Origin: Stomorhina lunata
Taxonomy: Eukaryota; Arthropoda; Insecta; Diptera; Rhiniidae
Reading direction: 5' to 3'
NCBI GenBank assembly: GCA_933228675.1
Contig: OW121740.1
Coordinates: forward strand, 38,299,492-38,363,491
Length of the DNA stretch: 64,000 nucleotides
A model generated the notes under the pieces. That model was not told the DNA's origin. It ran no database searches and saw only the letters and a program-made list of their open reading frames with translations. Positions 51,797 to 62,900 of the stretch are shown here, piece after piece (the first letter of the stretch is position 1; each line of letters starts with the position of its first letter). The position numbers and the translations under genes are program-made.

Positions 51797-52735
51797 TCTT
51801 ATCTTATATCTATATATATATATATATATACATCGCTTTATCCATTTCGTGGTTTCAAAAGTATAGGATTGGAATCCGACATCTGCTAAACTAAGTTGTC
51901 AAAAAAATTTATTTTCCTTTCAGTTGAAAGTCTGACATTGACGAAAATTATTATTATCACACAACGCATAAACGTACCGTATAGATCAACTAAGAAGGGA
52001 TTTTTGGAAATTTTGCCTCTAAGGGGGTAAAAAGGGCAAAAATCGAAAACGTTATATCTCCCAAAGTAATAGGTATAAAAATAAAATTTAAGTTACATTT
52101 TGAACAGTTATAAAAATAAGTGGACAGAAATTTGGTACTTTTTTGAAACTATGACCGATAGGGGTTAAATAGGAAAAAAAATGTATTGAATACGTATATG
52201 ATACTCTTTGATTTCAGGGGACAAAATAGGTAACTAAAATAGGGAAAACATGATAACTTCACATCTCATAAAAAAAATGAATAGAAACAATTCTTAACTG
52301 CGTTTTGCTAAAATGTACCGAATTCAATTGGTACCAAATGTAAATGGAGCTTTTGTGGAAATTAGAGGATAAAAAGGAGAACTCTTAAAGTAATAAGTAT
52401 ATGTATATCTTCAATATATATGTAAACTATGCACTTGATCATGTATTGCTCTTTAGCAAAGTTGTTGCGCATAAGCCCGCCAAGGTATCTACTTTGGTAC
52501 GACTAATTTCCGAGAGCTGGTGCCGCTGAAAATTACTCAAAATGAATTTAACTGTAAACTATGGATTTGATCATGCTATGATCTTTAGCAAAGTTGTTGC
52601 GTATGAGCCATCAAAGATTTCTTGATTGATATGACAGATTTCCAACAGGTGGGCGCCACTGAAAATTACCCAAAAAGACTTAAATCATAAACCTAGTACC
52701 TATGATTATTTATAAATAATCATATATGAATCTAA
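51797..52735 (+). mobile_element. Element C, copy 2, left part
   Basis: Starts near AATCTTATCTTATATC with a TA tract (about 51811-51830), contains CTAAGGGGGTAAAAA, GGTACTTTTTTGAAAC and two of the roughly 125-bp subrepeats (GTGGGCGCCACTGAAAATTA at about 52650). The copy is interrupted by satellite from 52736 and resumes at 54721. Confidence 0.7.
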
Positions 52736-54720
52736 CTGAAGACAATTCAGACTATAGTCGAGTCTTACTATAGTTAAGTGTCTTACTATAGTAGGGTCTG
52801 ACAATAGTCGAATCTGACTATAGTCAAGTCTGATTATAGTCGAATCTGACTATATTCCAGTCTGACTATAGTCGAGTCTGACTATAGTCGAGTCTGACTA
52901 CAGTCGAGTCTGACTATAGCGGAGTTTTACTATAGTCGAGTCTGACTATAGCCAAATCTGACTAAAGTCGTGTATGACTATATTCGAGTCTGACTATAGT
53001 CGAGTCTGACTCTAGTCGAGTCTGGCTGTAGTCGAGTTTGACAGTAGTGGATTCTGACAATAGTCGAGACTGACTACAGTCGAGACAGACTATAGTTGAG
53101 TCTGACCGTAGTCCAGTATGTATATAGTCGAGTTTGACTCTAGTCGAGTCTGACTGTAGTCGAGTCTGACTATAGTCGAGTGTGTCTATAGTCGGGGCTG
53201 ACTATAGTCGAGTCTGACTATAGTCGAGTCTGACTATAGTCGAGTCTGAATATGGTGGAGTCTGACTCTAGTCGAGTCTGGCTGTAGTCGAGTTTGACAG
53301 TAGTGGAGTCTGACAATAGTCGAGACAGACTATATTTGAGTCTGTCTTTAGTCAAGTCTGACCGTAGTCCAGTACGTATATAGTCAAGTTTGACTATAGT
53401 CGAGTCTGACTGTAGTCTAGTCTGACTATAGTCCATTTTGACTGAAGTTGAGTCTGACTATAGTCGAGTCTGACTAATGTCGAGGCCGACTATAGTTGAG
53501 TCTGACTATAGTCGAGTCTGACTATAGTCGAGTCCGACTATAGTCGAGACTGACTCTAGTCGAGTCTGACTGTAGTCGAGTCTGTCGAGACAGACTATAG
53601 TTGAGTCTGTCTTTAGTCAAGTCTGACCGTAGTCCAGTATGTATATAGTCGAGTTTGACTATAGTCTAGTCTGACTGTAGTCTAGTCTTGTCTAACTATA
53701 GTCCATTTTGACTGAAGTTGAGTCTGACAATAGTCGAGTCTGACTATAGTCGAGTCTGACTATAGTCGGGTTTGACTATAGTCGAGTCTGACTATAGTCT
53801 AGTCTGACTATAGTCGAGTCTGAATATAGTCGAGTCTGACAATAGCCGAGACTGACTACAGTCGAGACAGACAATAGTTTAGTCTGTCTTAAGTCAACTC
53901 TGACCGTAGTCCAGTACGTCTACAGTCGAGTTTGACTATAGTCGAGTCTGACTGTAGTCGAGTCTGACTATAGTCGAGTCTGGCTATAGTCGAGTCTGAC
54001 TATAGTCAAGTCTGACTATAGTCAAGTCTTACTATAGTTGAGTCTGACTATAGTCGAGTTTTCTATAGTCGAGCCTGACTATAGCCAAGTCTGAATAAAG
54101 TCGAGTATGACTAAAGTCGAGTGTGACTAAAGTCGAATCTGTCTGTAGTCGAGTTTGACTATAGACGAGTCTGACTCTAGTCGAGTCTGACAATAGTGGA
54201 GTCAGACAATAGTCGAAACTGACTACAGTCGAGACAGACTATCTAATCTTACTATATTCGAGTCAGACTATAGTCGAGTCTGACTATAGTCGAGTCTGAC
54301 TATAGTCGAGTCTGAGTATAGTCGAGTCTTACTATAGACGAGTCTGACTATAGTCGAGTCTGACTATAGTCGAGTCTGACTATAGTCGAGTCTGACTATA
54401 GTCGAGTTTTACTATAGTAGAGTCTGACTAAAGTCGAGTATGACTTAAGTCGAATCTGTCTGTAGTCGAGTTTGAATATAGACGAGTCTGACTCAAGTCG
54501 AGTCTGACAATAGTGGAGTCATACAATAGTCGAAACTGACTACAGTCGAGACAGACTATAGTTGAGTTTGTCTTTAGTCAAGTCTGACCGGGTCTGACTG
54601 TAGTCGAGTCTGACTAAAGTCCATTTTAACTGAAGTCGAGTGTGACTATAGTCGAGTCTGACTTTAGTCGAGTCTGACTTTAGTCGAGTCTGACTTTAGT
54701 CGAGTCTAACTATAGTCAGT
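52736..54720 (+). repeat. 16-bp satellite array inside element C copy 2, about 2 kb
   Basis: Regular GAGTCTGACTATAGTC units, more homogeneous than the 47590 array. Blocks around GACCGTAGTCCAGTATG (53103, about 53361, about 53625, about 53903) recur every 0.26-0.28 kb, a higher-order repeat. The right junction GACTAT|GCTATGATCTTT runs directly into the element C subrepeat. Confidence 0.95.
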
Positions 54721-55612
54721 CTGACTATGCTATGATCTTTACCAAAGTTGTTTCGTATGAGCCAACTAAGATTTCTTAGTTAATAGACCGATTTTCGACA
54801 GGTGGCGCCACTGAAAATTACTCACAATAAATAAAATTATAAACTGTGCATTCGATTATGCTATGATCTTTAGCAAAGCTATTGCACATGACCCGACGAA
54901 GGTTTCTATGTTGATATGACCAATTTACCATAGGTGGCGCCACTAAAAGTTACTAAAAATGAATAAAACCGAAAGCTGTACATTTGATAATGCTGTTAAC
55001 TTTAGCAAAGTCGTTGCACATGGGCCGACAATGGTATTTTAGTTGGTATGACCAATTTCCTACAGGTGGCGCCACTGAAAATTACTCAAAATTAATTAAA
55101 TTGTAAGCTGTGCATTTGATAACGCTGTTATCTACAGCAAAGTCGTTGCACATGAGCTGACAAAGGTTTTTTAGTTGGTATGAATAATTTCCGACAGGTG
55201 GCGCCACGGAGAGTTACTCAAAATAAATTAAATCGTAAACTGTGCATTTGTTTATGCTATGTATGATCTCTACCAAAGTTGTTGCGCATGAGTAGACGAA
55301 TATTTTTAAGTTGGTGTGACAAATTTCCGAGAGGTGGCGAAACTATTACGCTATGATCTTTAGTAAAGTTCTTGCGCTTAAGTCGTCGGAGGTTTCTAAG
55401 TTAGTATTCAAAATGAATTGACTTGTAAATTATGAATTTGATCATGTGATGATCGGACAAAATGAATCAAATTAATTTTTGTAGTGTCTTTCCTATAAAT
55501 TTATTTTATTTAGTTGGCGCATTGTACAGTTAGTGCTTTATAAAATAAAATATATGTAAAGTTTAAAATTTGCCTCAAAATGCTTATCATAAAGCTCCGA
55601 GCAAGGCCCGGT
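54721..55612 (+). mobile_element. Element C, copy 2, right part
   Basis: Five to six of the approximately 125-bp subrepeats, each with GGTGGCGCCACTGAAAATTA or a variant, then the conserved 3' end CTCCGAGCAAGGCCCGGTC. Confidence 0.72.
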
Positions 55613-56335
55613 CAAATAACTATTTTGTATATTACACTGTCAAAATTTTATTTAACTTAATACAAGTATCAATTTTATTCCGAACACTCCTTAAGCCATA
55701 AAATATCTTAAGTCTATAAAAGAAGAATATTCTTAAACAAAGTTTCAATGACAATATTTTAGTACAATTTTATGCTCTAACAAACTGTTTCTATTATATT
55801 CTTTATTAACTCAATTAAATTAATAATGGAACAAACTATTTTTTAATACTTATAATAATTTAGTTCTACTAGTTTTTTTTACTTCACTTCCCATAAAGTA
55901 ACAAAAAATGTAATAAAAAAGTTAATAACTTGACAAATTTATGTGTTCAACCATATACATTTTTTTAATTAAGATCATCCCTGTGTTTCTATTTCCAGCT
56001 ACAAAAAAGTAAGAATAAATGATAATCCTGCTGCAGGAGTTGGAGTGTTATAAATTAAAAAAAATTCTATTTCCAAGTTTATTATCTGCCATTTTCTAAT
56101 GGTTTTCTGTAACAGTTGTTTTATAACGTAACGTTTAAAGGTTATAAAAATTCGCAAAATTTTGTAATTGAGGAAACAGTCAGAAGAAATGAAAAAAAAT
56201 AAAAATAAATATGAAAGTTTAACTATTCCAGGAATTGTTAAGAGATAAAATTTCTATTTTAAAACAATATTTAGGTTTATACCCTACAACCAACATAGAT
56301 GGTATAGCCTATTCTAAATGTTGCTGATGTAAGTA
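55613..56335. other. AT-rich interval, no gene recognised
   Basis: Nothing recognised on either strand. Confidence 0.5.
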
Positions 56336-57130
56336 AAACAAGTAAGAAAAGCTATAGTCAGTGAAGATCTACTATATAATACCCTTCACCGACTATATCA
56401 TACCATTCACGGCTAACAATTTAACAAGTTTTCCTTATGTCTTAGAAATATACATGCAATCGGCCCATAATTGACCCTAGCTCCCATATCAGCCCCTTAG
56501 CCGGAAATGACATAAATCTCGAAATTTTGATTATGTGTTATTTGTTATAAATTTCGAGATTTATGTCATTTCCGGCTAAGCGGCTGATATGGGAGCTAGG
56601 GTCAATTATGGACCGATTGTTACCAAATTTTGGTTATTGGTTTATATATACAAAATATTTATCTGTGCAAAGTTTTAGTAATCAAATGCATTTATATTTA
56701 GAGTTATAAGCGTTTTTTTGTTTTTATATGTACATAAACGTCTTTTGAGAAACTGTCTTGTATGGGAGGTATGGTCAAATATGGGCCGATTCCTACAAAA
56801 TTAGGAACACTGATTAAGATAATCATAAGCGATATTTGGGCTGAATATTATTAAAAAATAAGTACATTTGTGGCTGTAAAGGACCAAAAACTCTATTCCA
56901 AAATATGAACAAAATATGACCCTGTGCCAAATTTCATCAAATTATCTTTAAAGTTATGACCTGTACAATGATTACAAACTTACATTACGGCCAGCCAGAC
57001 GGACATCATTAAAACAACTCAGACAGTGATTCTAAGTCCATTGGTGTACTAAAAGGTGGGTCTCAGACCAATATTTTTATGCGTTACAAACCTCAGCACA
57101 AACCCAAACCTGTGGTGGTGAAAGGTATAA
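56336..57130 (+). mobile_element. Family B copy (DINE-like) with an internal foldback
   Basis: Starts AACAAGTAAGAAAAGCTATAG and ends CCTGTGGTGGTGAAAGGTAT followed by AA. It closely follows the copy at 40320-41043 but has an extra inverted 71-bp segment (see the hairpin). Its end abuts element C copy 3 within about 10 bases. Confidence 0.77.
56457..56619. repeat. Foldback: 71-bp inverted arms, 21-bp spacer
   Basis: Arms 56457-56527 and 56549-56619 are reverse complements with two mismatches by my count (CCCCTTAG against CTAAGCGG, and one G/A near the outer end). The sequence of one arm (CCGGCTAA...GGGAGCTAGGGTCAATTATGG) is normal in this element family; the other arm is an inverted duplicate. 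Confidence 0.88.
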
Positions 57131-57139
57131 TGACACAGT

Positions 57140-58602
57140 ACCTGGTAGACCGAGCCTTGCTCGGAGCTTTATGATAAGCATTTTGAGGAAAATTTTAAAG
57201 TTTTTATATATTTTATATTATAAAGTGCTAAAATAAATTTAGAGGAAAGACATTGTAGAAATATTCAGTTAATTTTGAATTATTTGATTTATTTTGTCCG
57301 ACCAACACATAGTTTGCATAGTTTACAGTTTAACTCATTTTGAATAATTTTTGAAATTATTCATATCAACAGAAACCTCTGTCGACTCATGCGCAACAAC
57401 TTTGCTAAAGATTCATTTTGAGTAGTTTTCTGTGGCGCCACCTGTCGGACTTTGCTTATTCCAATTCATAAACCTTCTTCGGCTTATCCGTAACAACTTT
57501 GCTGAAGATTATAGCATGATTAAATGTACAGCATACGATTAAATTGACTTTGAGTAAATTTCAGTAGCGCCACCTGTCGAAATTTCTTCATACCAACTAA
57601 GAAACCTTCGTCGGCTCATGTGCAACAACTTTGCTAAAGATTGTAGCATGATTAAATGTACACATTACGATTAAATTGACTTTGAGTAAGTTTCTGTAGC
57701 GCCACCTGTCGGAAATTATTCATACCAACTAAAAAGCCTTCGTCGGCTCATGCGCTGCAACTTTGCTAAAGATCATAGCATGATCAAATGTACAGTTTAC
57801 GATTTAATTAATTTTTAGTAATTCTCAGTGGCGCCATCTGTCGGAAATTAGTCTTATCAACTTTAAAACCTTCGCCGGCATATCCGCAACATCTTCGCTA
57901 AAGAGCATAACACAATTAAATTCACAGTTTACTATTCTATAAAGAACATACATACAGACAAACATTCATTTGTTTAAAATAATACTAATTTTTCCCCCTT
58001 TTTATTCCATAATTTCTAAAAGTTCCATATGTATATTTGGTACTTTTTTGGTGCCAATTGAATTCGGTACATTTTTTTAATACGCATTTAACATAATGTA
58101 TAATGTTCCTATTCATATTACTTTGGAGATGTTAAGTTATCATTTTATCCCTTTTTTACCCATTTTGACTCCACAATCAAAAAAGTACCAAATACGTGTT
58201 TCATGTTTTTTTTACATCTATTGATTGCAGTACCAAGTTTCTTTCTATATTCTTTAGTTTAAAATATAAGAGTGGGTTAAAAAGGTGCCAAAAAAACTAT
58301 TTTCACCCTTTTTTACCCCCTATCGGACATAGTTTCAAAAAAGTACCAAACACCTGTCCGCTTATTTTCAAAGCTGTTTAAAACGTAATTTTAATTTTGT
58401 TTCTATACCTATTACTTTAGGAGACATAGCGTTTTCGATTTTTTCCCCTTTTTACCCGTTTTTACCCTCTTAGAGGTAAAAGTTCCAAAATTCCCTTCTT
58501 CTTCGACCTATACATCAAAAAAGATACCCACTGTCCAAATTTTATCAAAATCGTTAGAGCCGTTTTCGAGATAGCCATTCTATATATATATATATATATA
58601 TA
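57140..58602 (-). mobile_element. Element C, copy 3 (main part), split by mariner element 2
   Basis: Reverse orientation: starts CAGTACCTGGTAGACCGAGC with the hairpin, then four approximately 125-bp subrepeats (57370-57870), then AAAAGTACCAAA and TTACCCCCTA phrases up to a TA tract (58581-58604). The missing last 35 bases (GCTCGTTTAAGAATATAAGATAAGATAAT) lie beyond the mariner and the long TA tract at about 60001-60036. Confidence 0.72.
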
Positions 58603-58604
58603 TA

Positions 58605-59873
58605 GGGTGTTTTTTATTGAGGTATAGAACTTTAAGTTGGCATCACTTTTTTAACTGGCGGCCATTTTGTCAGCTGTCAAGTGATTAATATTTAGTTTGG
58701 TTTGCCATTTCATCATGAACAGGTTGACAAAAGAACAACGCTTGCAAATCGTGCAAATTTATTTCGAAAATAATGGTTCAGTTCGCAAAGTTTACCGCAA
58801 GCTCCGTCCATTTTATGGTCGACATAATCGTCCATCAGAGCAATTAATTCGGTTAACCATAGATCGTTTTCGCACTACGTTTACTCTATGTGATAATACG
58901 CATCCGCAGCGACGTCGAATAGTGCGCACCGAAGAAACAATTGCCGCTGTAGAGCAAAGTGTTGAAGAGGACCCGAATGAATCGATTCGCCACCGTGCAC
59001 AGCAATTGGAGCTTTGTCCATCAACTTTATGGAAGATTTTGCGCAAAGATCTTGGCTTGCGACCTTACAAGATCCAGCTTGTGCAAGAATTAAAGCCGCG
59101 AGACCATGCAATGCGTCGTGATTTTGGTGTATGGGCCGAAAATGAGATTGATCTCGATGCTGATCTTCATCGCAAAATTTTGTTCAGTGATGAGGCTCAT
59201 TTTTGGTTGAATGGCTACGTCAACAAGCAAAATTGCCGCATTTGGAGTGAAGAGAATCCACATGAGACCCTTGAGACGCCATTACATCCACAAAAACTGA
59301 CTGTTTGGTGTGCTCTATGGGCTGGTGGAGTCATTGGGCCATACTTCTTCCGAAATAATGCTGGAGAGTCAGTTACCATAAATGGAGACCGGTATAGAGC
59401 CATGATAACTGACTATTTTGTTCCCCAATTGGATGACATGAATGTGGATGAGTTGTGGTTTCAACAAGACGGCGCTACATGCCACACAGCGCACGTCACA
59501 ATTGATTTATTGAAGGAAACATTCGATGAGCGCATAATTTCGCGGAATGGACCTGTCAATTGGCCACCAAGATCGTGCGATTTGACACCACTGGATTTTT
59601 TTCTTTGGGGATATGTGAGTCGGGACTTGGAAGTCAACATTCGTGGCGTTATTGCCAACATACGGCCCCATATGCACGAAAAAGTAGTTGAAAATTGGAC
59701 CTGTAGAATTGGCTTTATTCGAGCCAGCCGCGGCGGCCACATGCCCGAAATCATATTTAAACATTAATGGCATAAAATTATCCTTCCAATAAAGCCAAAT
59801 TGATGGACATTAAAGCGATTTTCTTGTGTTTTATTTCAATTCGAAGTTCTATACCTCTAAAAAAAAAACACCC
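58605..59873 (+). mobile_element. mariner-like element 2 (DD41D spacing) with open transposase
   Basis: Terminal inverted repeats GGGTGTTTTTT...GAGGTATAGAACTT on both ends, about 30 bp with a few mismatches, set in TA tracts on both sides, as expected for TA-targeting Tc1/mariner elements. About 1.27 kb with one intact reading frame. Copy 1 has a different terminal sequence, so the two are separate members of the group. Confidence 0.88.
58715..59767 (+). CDS. mariner-type transposase, DD41D group, uninterrupted
   Basis: Transposase that would excise and insert the element at TA sites in the nucleus. I prefer the ATG at 58715 (MNRLTKEQRLQIVQIYFENN, matching the N-terminus of copy 1) over 58697. 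An N-terminal helix-turn-helix region comes first (to about residue 120 of the longer frame), then the catalytic domain with FSDEAHF (Asp165), WFQQDGATCHT (Asp258) and LTPLDFF (Asp300), numbering from 58697. There are 41 residues between the last two, the spacing of the DD41D (rosa/VISITOR-type) group. After LWGYV it is about 11 residues shorter than copy 1, in frame, so an internal deletion may have removed part of the C-terminal region. Otherwise the frame is complete to IIFKH. Confidence 0.9.
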   Translation: MNRLTKEQRLQIVQIYFENNGSVRKVYRKLRPFYGRHNRPSEQLIRLTIDRFRTTFTLCDNTHPQRRRIVRTEETIAAVEQSVEEDPNESIRHRAQQLELCPSTLWKILRKDLGLRPYKIQLVQELKPRDHAMRRDFGVWAENEIDLDADLHRKILFSDEAHFWLNGYVNKQNCRIWSEENPHETLETPLHPQKLTVWCALWAGGVIGPYFFRNNAGESVTINGDRYRAMITDYFVPQLDDMNVDELWFQQDGATCHTAHVTIDLLKETFDERIISRNGPVNWPPRSCDLTPLDFFLWGYVSRDLEVNIRGVIANIRPHMHEKVVENWTCRIGFIRASRGGHMPEIIFKH

Positions 59874-60003
<130 letters not shown>

Positions 60004-60036
60004 TATTGCTCGTTTAAGAATATAAGATAAGATAAT

Positions 60037-60431
60037 GTTTGTATGATGACAAAATTAAGCAAATATGTATATGTCTCCCTGTATTAAAAAAGGACATATT
60101 CAATTCCTTGACAACAACTTTCATTTTTAGTTGTGTAGGCATCCTTATAATCGTTCTTGACCGACTATAAAAACTTTTTTACTTTTTCTATTTACGTGTG
60201 CTTGAAATTGGGTATTAAATTTCTATTTATATAAAGTCAAGTAAGAGGATATTTTATAAGAGGTTTAAAAATTTTCTTATTTGCCAAGAATTACGTAAAA
60301 ATTAAATAATTTCCTCAGGGTTTTAACAATTATGTTTAACAATAACCAAAGTTATGTTATATAAAGGTGAAAGAACATAAATAAGACCACACCGACAAAT
60401 AAAGGTGCCCACATGCAGTCAAGGCTTAAAA
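60037..60431 (-). mobile_element. Family B terminal fragment (60037-60180) and AT-rich remainder
   Basis: GTTTGTATGATGACAAAATT, AGCAAATATGTATATGTC and TTGACCGACTATAAAAAC match the outer part of B1 in the same orientation. The rest to 60431 is AT-rich without recognisable features. Confidence 0.6.
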
Positions 60432-60570
60432 GTAAGAAAATCTATAGTCAGTCAAGCTCGACTATATAATACCCTTCAATACTAAGGTCAAATATGGGCT
60501 ATATATATATATATATGAATATTATAAACATATATTATAAATATTGTTTGTTCTGTTGTTTGTTTGAAAG
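60432..60570 (+). mobile_element. Family B 5' end fragment
   Basis: AAGTAAGAAAATCTATAGTC, GTCAAGCTCGACTATATAAT and ACCCTTCAATACTAAGGTC match the start of the B elements; the copy is lost after a TA run at about 60500-60515. Confidence 0.65.
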
Positions 60571-62443
60571 AGGTTGACTCCTAAACGGAAATTAGATAGA
60601 ACATTCTCTTAGGATGCTTTTGGGATATGTTTGGTACAGAAAGGGCCCAAATAGGGTAAATAGTGGACCAAATGGTGCAAAATTTAGTATTTATCATTGA
60701 ATTTGATAAACCATAAAATAATAAAATTGATAAACCAAAAAACTTCAAACTTAACAAAAGTAAATTCATTACCAATGGCCGTACATCAGAAAAAAATTAA
60801 AAGGATCAGAGCAGGTGATGGCCCCTACCCCGTTACAAATACAATACCTATAACTGGGTAAATTGATAAAGTTATACTAACATTCCTGAAATTTTGACAG
60901 TGAGGTATGGTGTGGCCGATGGTTAAGATAGGCTAGGTTTTTTTAAATCTTAAGGGGGCGTGACCCCTCCCATATAACTCATATATTAAAAACGACAAAT
61001 ATAGATGAGCGACCGGACCGATTTGTCTGAAATTTTGATAGAATGTTAAGGTGTGACCGGTGGTTAAAATGGACAAGATCATTTTCTCAAATCTCAAGTG
61101 GGCGTGACCCCTCCCATATAAGTTAAATATTAAAAATTACAAATATGTATGACCGAACTGACCTACTTTTTTGAAATTCAGACAATATGGTATGGTGTGA
61201 CCGGTGGTTAAAATAGGCAAGGTTTTTTTTTGAAATCTCAAGTGAGCATGGCCCCTCCCATAAAGTCAAATATTTAAAACTACAAATATGGATGACCCTG
61301 CAGACCGATTTTTCTGAAATTTTGACAGTATGGTAAGGTGTGACCAGTGCTTAAAATGGATAAGATCTTTTTCTCAAATCTCAAGTGGAAGTGACCACTA
61401 CCATCTAATTCATATATTAAAAATGACAAATATAGACGAGCGACCAGACCGATTTTTCTGAAATTTTGACAGTATGTTAAGTAGTGACCAGTGGGTAAAA
61501 TAGGCCAGGTTGTTTTTTTAGTCTCCAGTGGGCGTGACCCCTCCAATATATGTCAAATATAAAAATTACAAATACGGTTGATCAAAACGATTTAACCAAA
61601 TTAATTAAAGTTTTAAATGTGGATATTTTCATACTATAGGATAGTTTTTCGCTTTTTGAATTTTTTTGAAAATGGACCAAGAAGGGGCTGGGAATCGAAA
61701 AATGGAGATAAAATTCCCGTTTTCTTTAAAATTGCATCACTTTAGAACGGCTGGACTGATCTACATGTTTTCTTTACTTCAAGTTAGGATTCTATATAAA
61801 GAAAAATTTACAATGCCCACTTTTACGCCCTCTTTTTTGATTTATCTAAAATCGGAATAAGGCTGCATGGATATTGGAAATATGATTAATGTTTGATAAA
61901 AGCTTGACTGACGATTGTTTGAAGATTTTTCATGATTATTTGATGGTTGTTTGACGATTGTTTGACAGTTGATTAATGATTGATTGACTGATGACTGTTC
62001 GAAGATTTGTAATAGTTGTTTGATAATCGTTTCACGATTAACTGGCGATTTTATGACGGTAGTTTGATGATTTTTTCTCGATTGTTTGGTAGTTGATTGA
62101 TGATTGACCGACGACTGTTCAATGATTTATTATTGTTTCACGATTAACTGACGATTGTTTGACAGTTATCTGATTACTATTTGACAATTGTTTGATAATC
62201 TATAAATATAAAAAAATATTCGCGTCTGTGTTGTATGTTGTTTGACATTAATGGGCCCATTGCAAGCACTTATTTATGCGGAGTACTGCCAATCACTAAA
62301 GTCAATTAAATACATAATAAAGGATTCAAAATTAATAAACGAAATATTTCATAACTGTTAATTTTTAAAGAAATGGTTAACACAGCAGTAAATAAAAATC
62401 TTTTACTATCAACCTCGGGCAACGCCGGGTATAAGCAGATAGT
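60571..62443 (+). mobile_element. Helitron-like element with approximately 125-bp internal repeats and hairpin 3' end
   Basis: 60895-61560 contains five to six tandem copies of a roughly 120-125-bp unit (CCGATTTTTCTGAAATTTTG, GGTGTGACCGGTGGTTAAAAT, AAGTGGGCGTGACCCCTCCC). 61556-62443 is homologous to 1352-1945, with TTGATGATTG-type short repeats and the terminal hairpin CTCGGGCAACGCCGGG, followed by GATAG where the copy at 1945 has CTAG, so the terminus is probably mutated. The left boundary is uncertain. No Rep/helicase frame. Confidence 0.65.
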
Positions 62444-62469
62444 TGTATACATATATAGAGTTGTATACA

Positions 62470-62900
62470 TATATATAAATTTTAACGGTGGGTATCTTTT
62501 TTGATGTATGGGACTTTTGGAAACTTTGCCTCTAAGGGGGTAAAAAGGAAAAAAATCGAAAACGTTAGATCTCCTAAAGTAATAGGTATAGAAACAAAAT
62601 TAATATTACGTTTTGGACAACCATAAAAATAAGTGGACAAATGTTTGGTAGTTTTTTAAAACTATGCCCGATAGGGGGTAAAAAGTGGTGAAAGCAGTTT
62701 TTTTGTAATACACACTTATCTTTTGAACCAAAGAATACAGAAATAAACTTTGTACTAAAATCAATAAATGTGAAAAAGATATAAAGCACGTATTTGGTAC
62801 TTTTCTTATTTCGTGGGCCAAAATGGGTAAAAAAGGGATAAAATGATAACTTAAAATCTCATAAAGTAATATGAGTAGGAACGTAAAATAACAGTTATTG
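62470..62900 (+). mobile_element. Element C, copy 4, 5' fragment
   Basis: Phrases GGGACTTTTGGAAACTTTGC, CTAAGGGGGTAAAAAG, GGACAAATGTTTGGTAG and ATGGGTAAAAAAGGGATAAA match C1 43450-43810. Subrepeats and the 3' hairpin are absent. Confidence 0.65.

Noticed and set aside
53218..53436. 72-codon repeat frame (DYSQTRL type)
   Set aside because: Translation of the 16-bp satellite; the length is limited by stops in variant units and there is no independent evidence.
58813..59773. Minus-strand frames opposite the mariner transposase
   Set aside because: Shadows of the plus-strand transposase, which has clear catalytic motifs.
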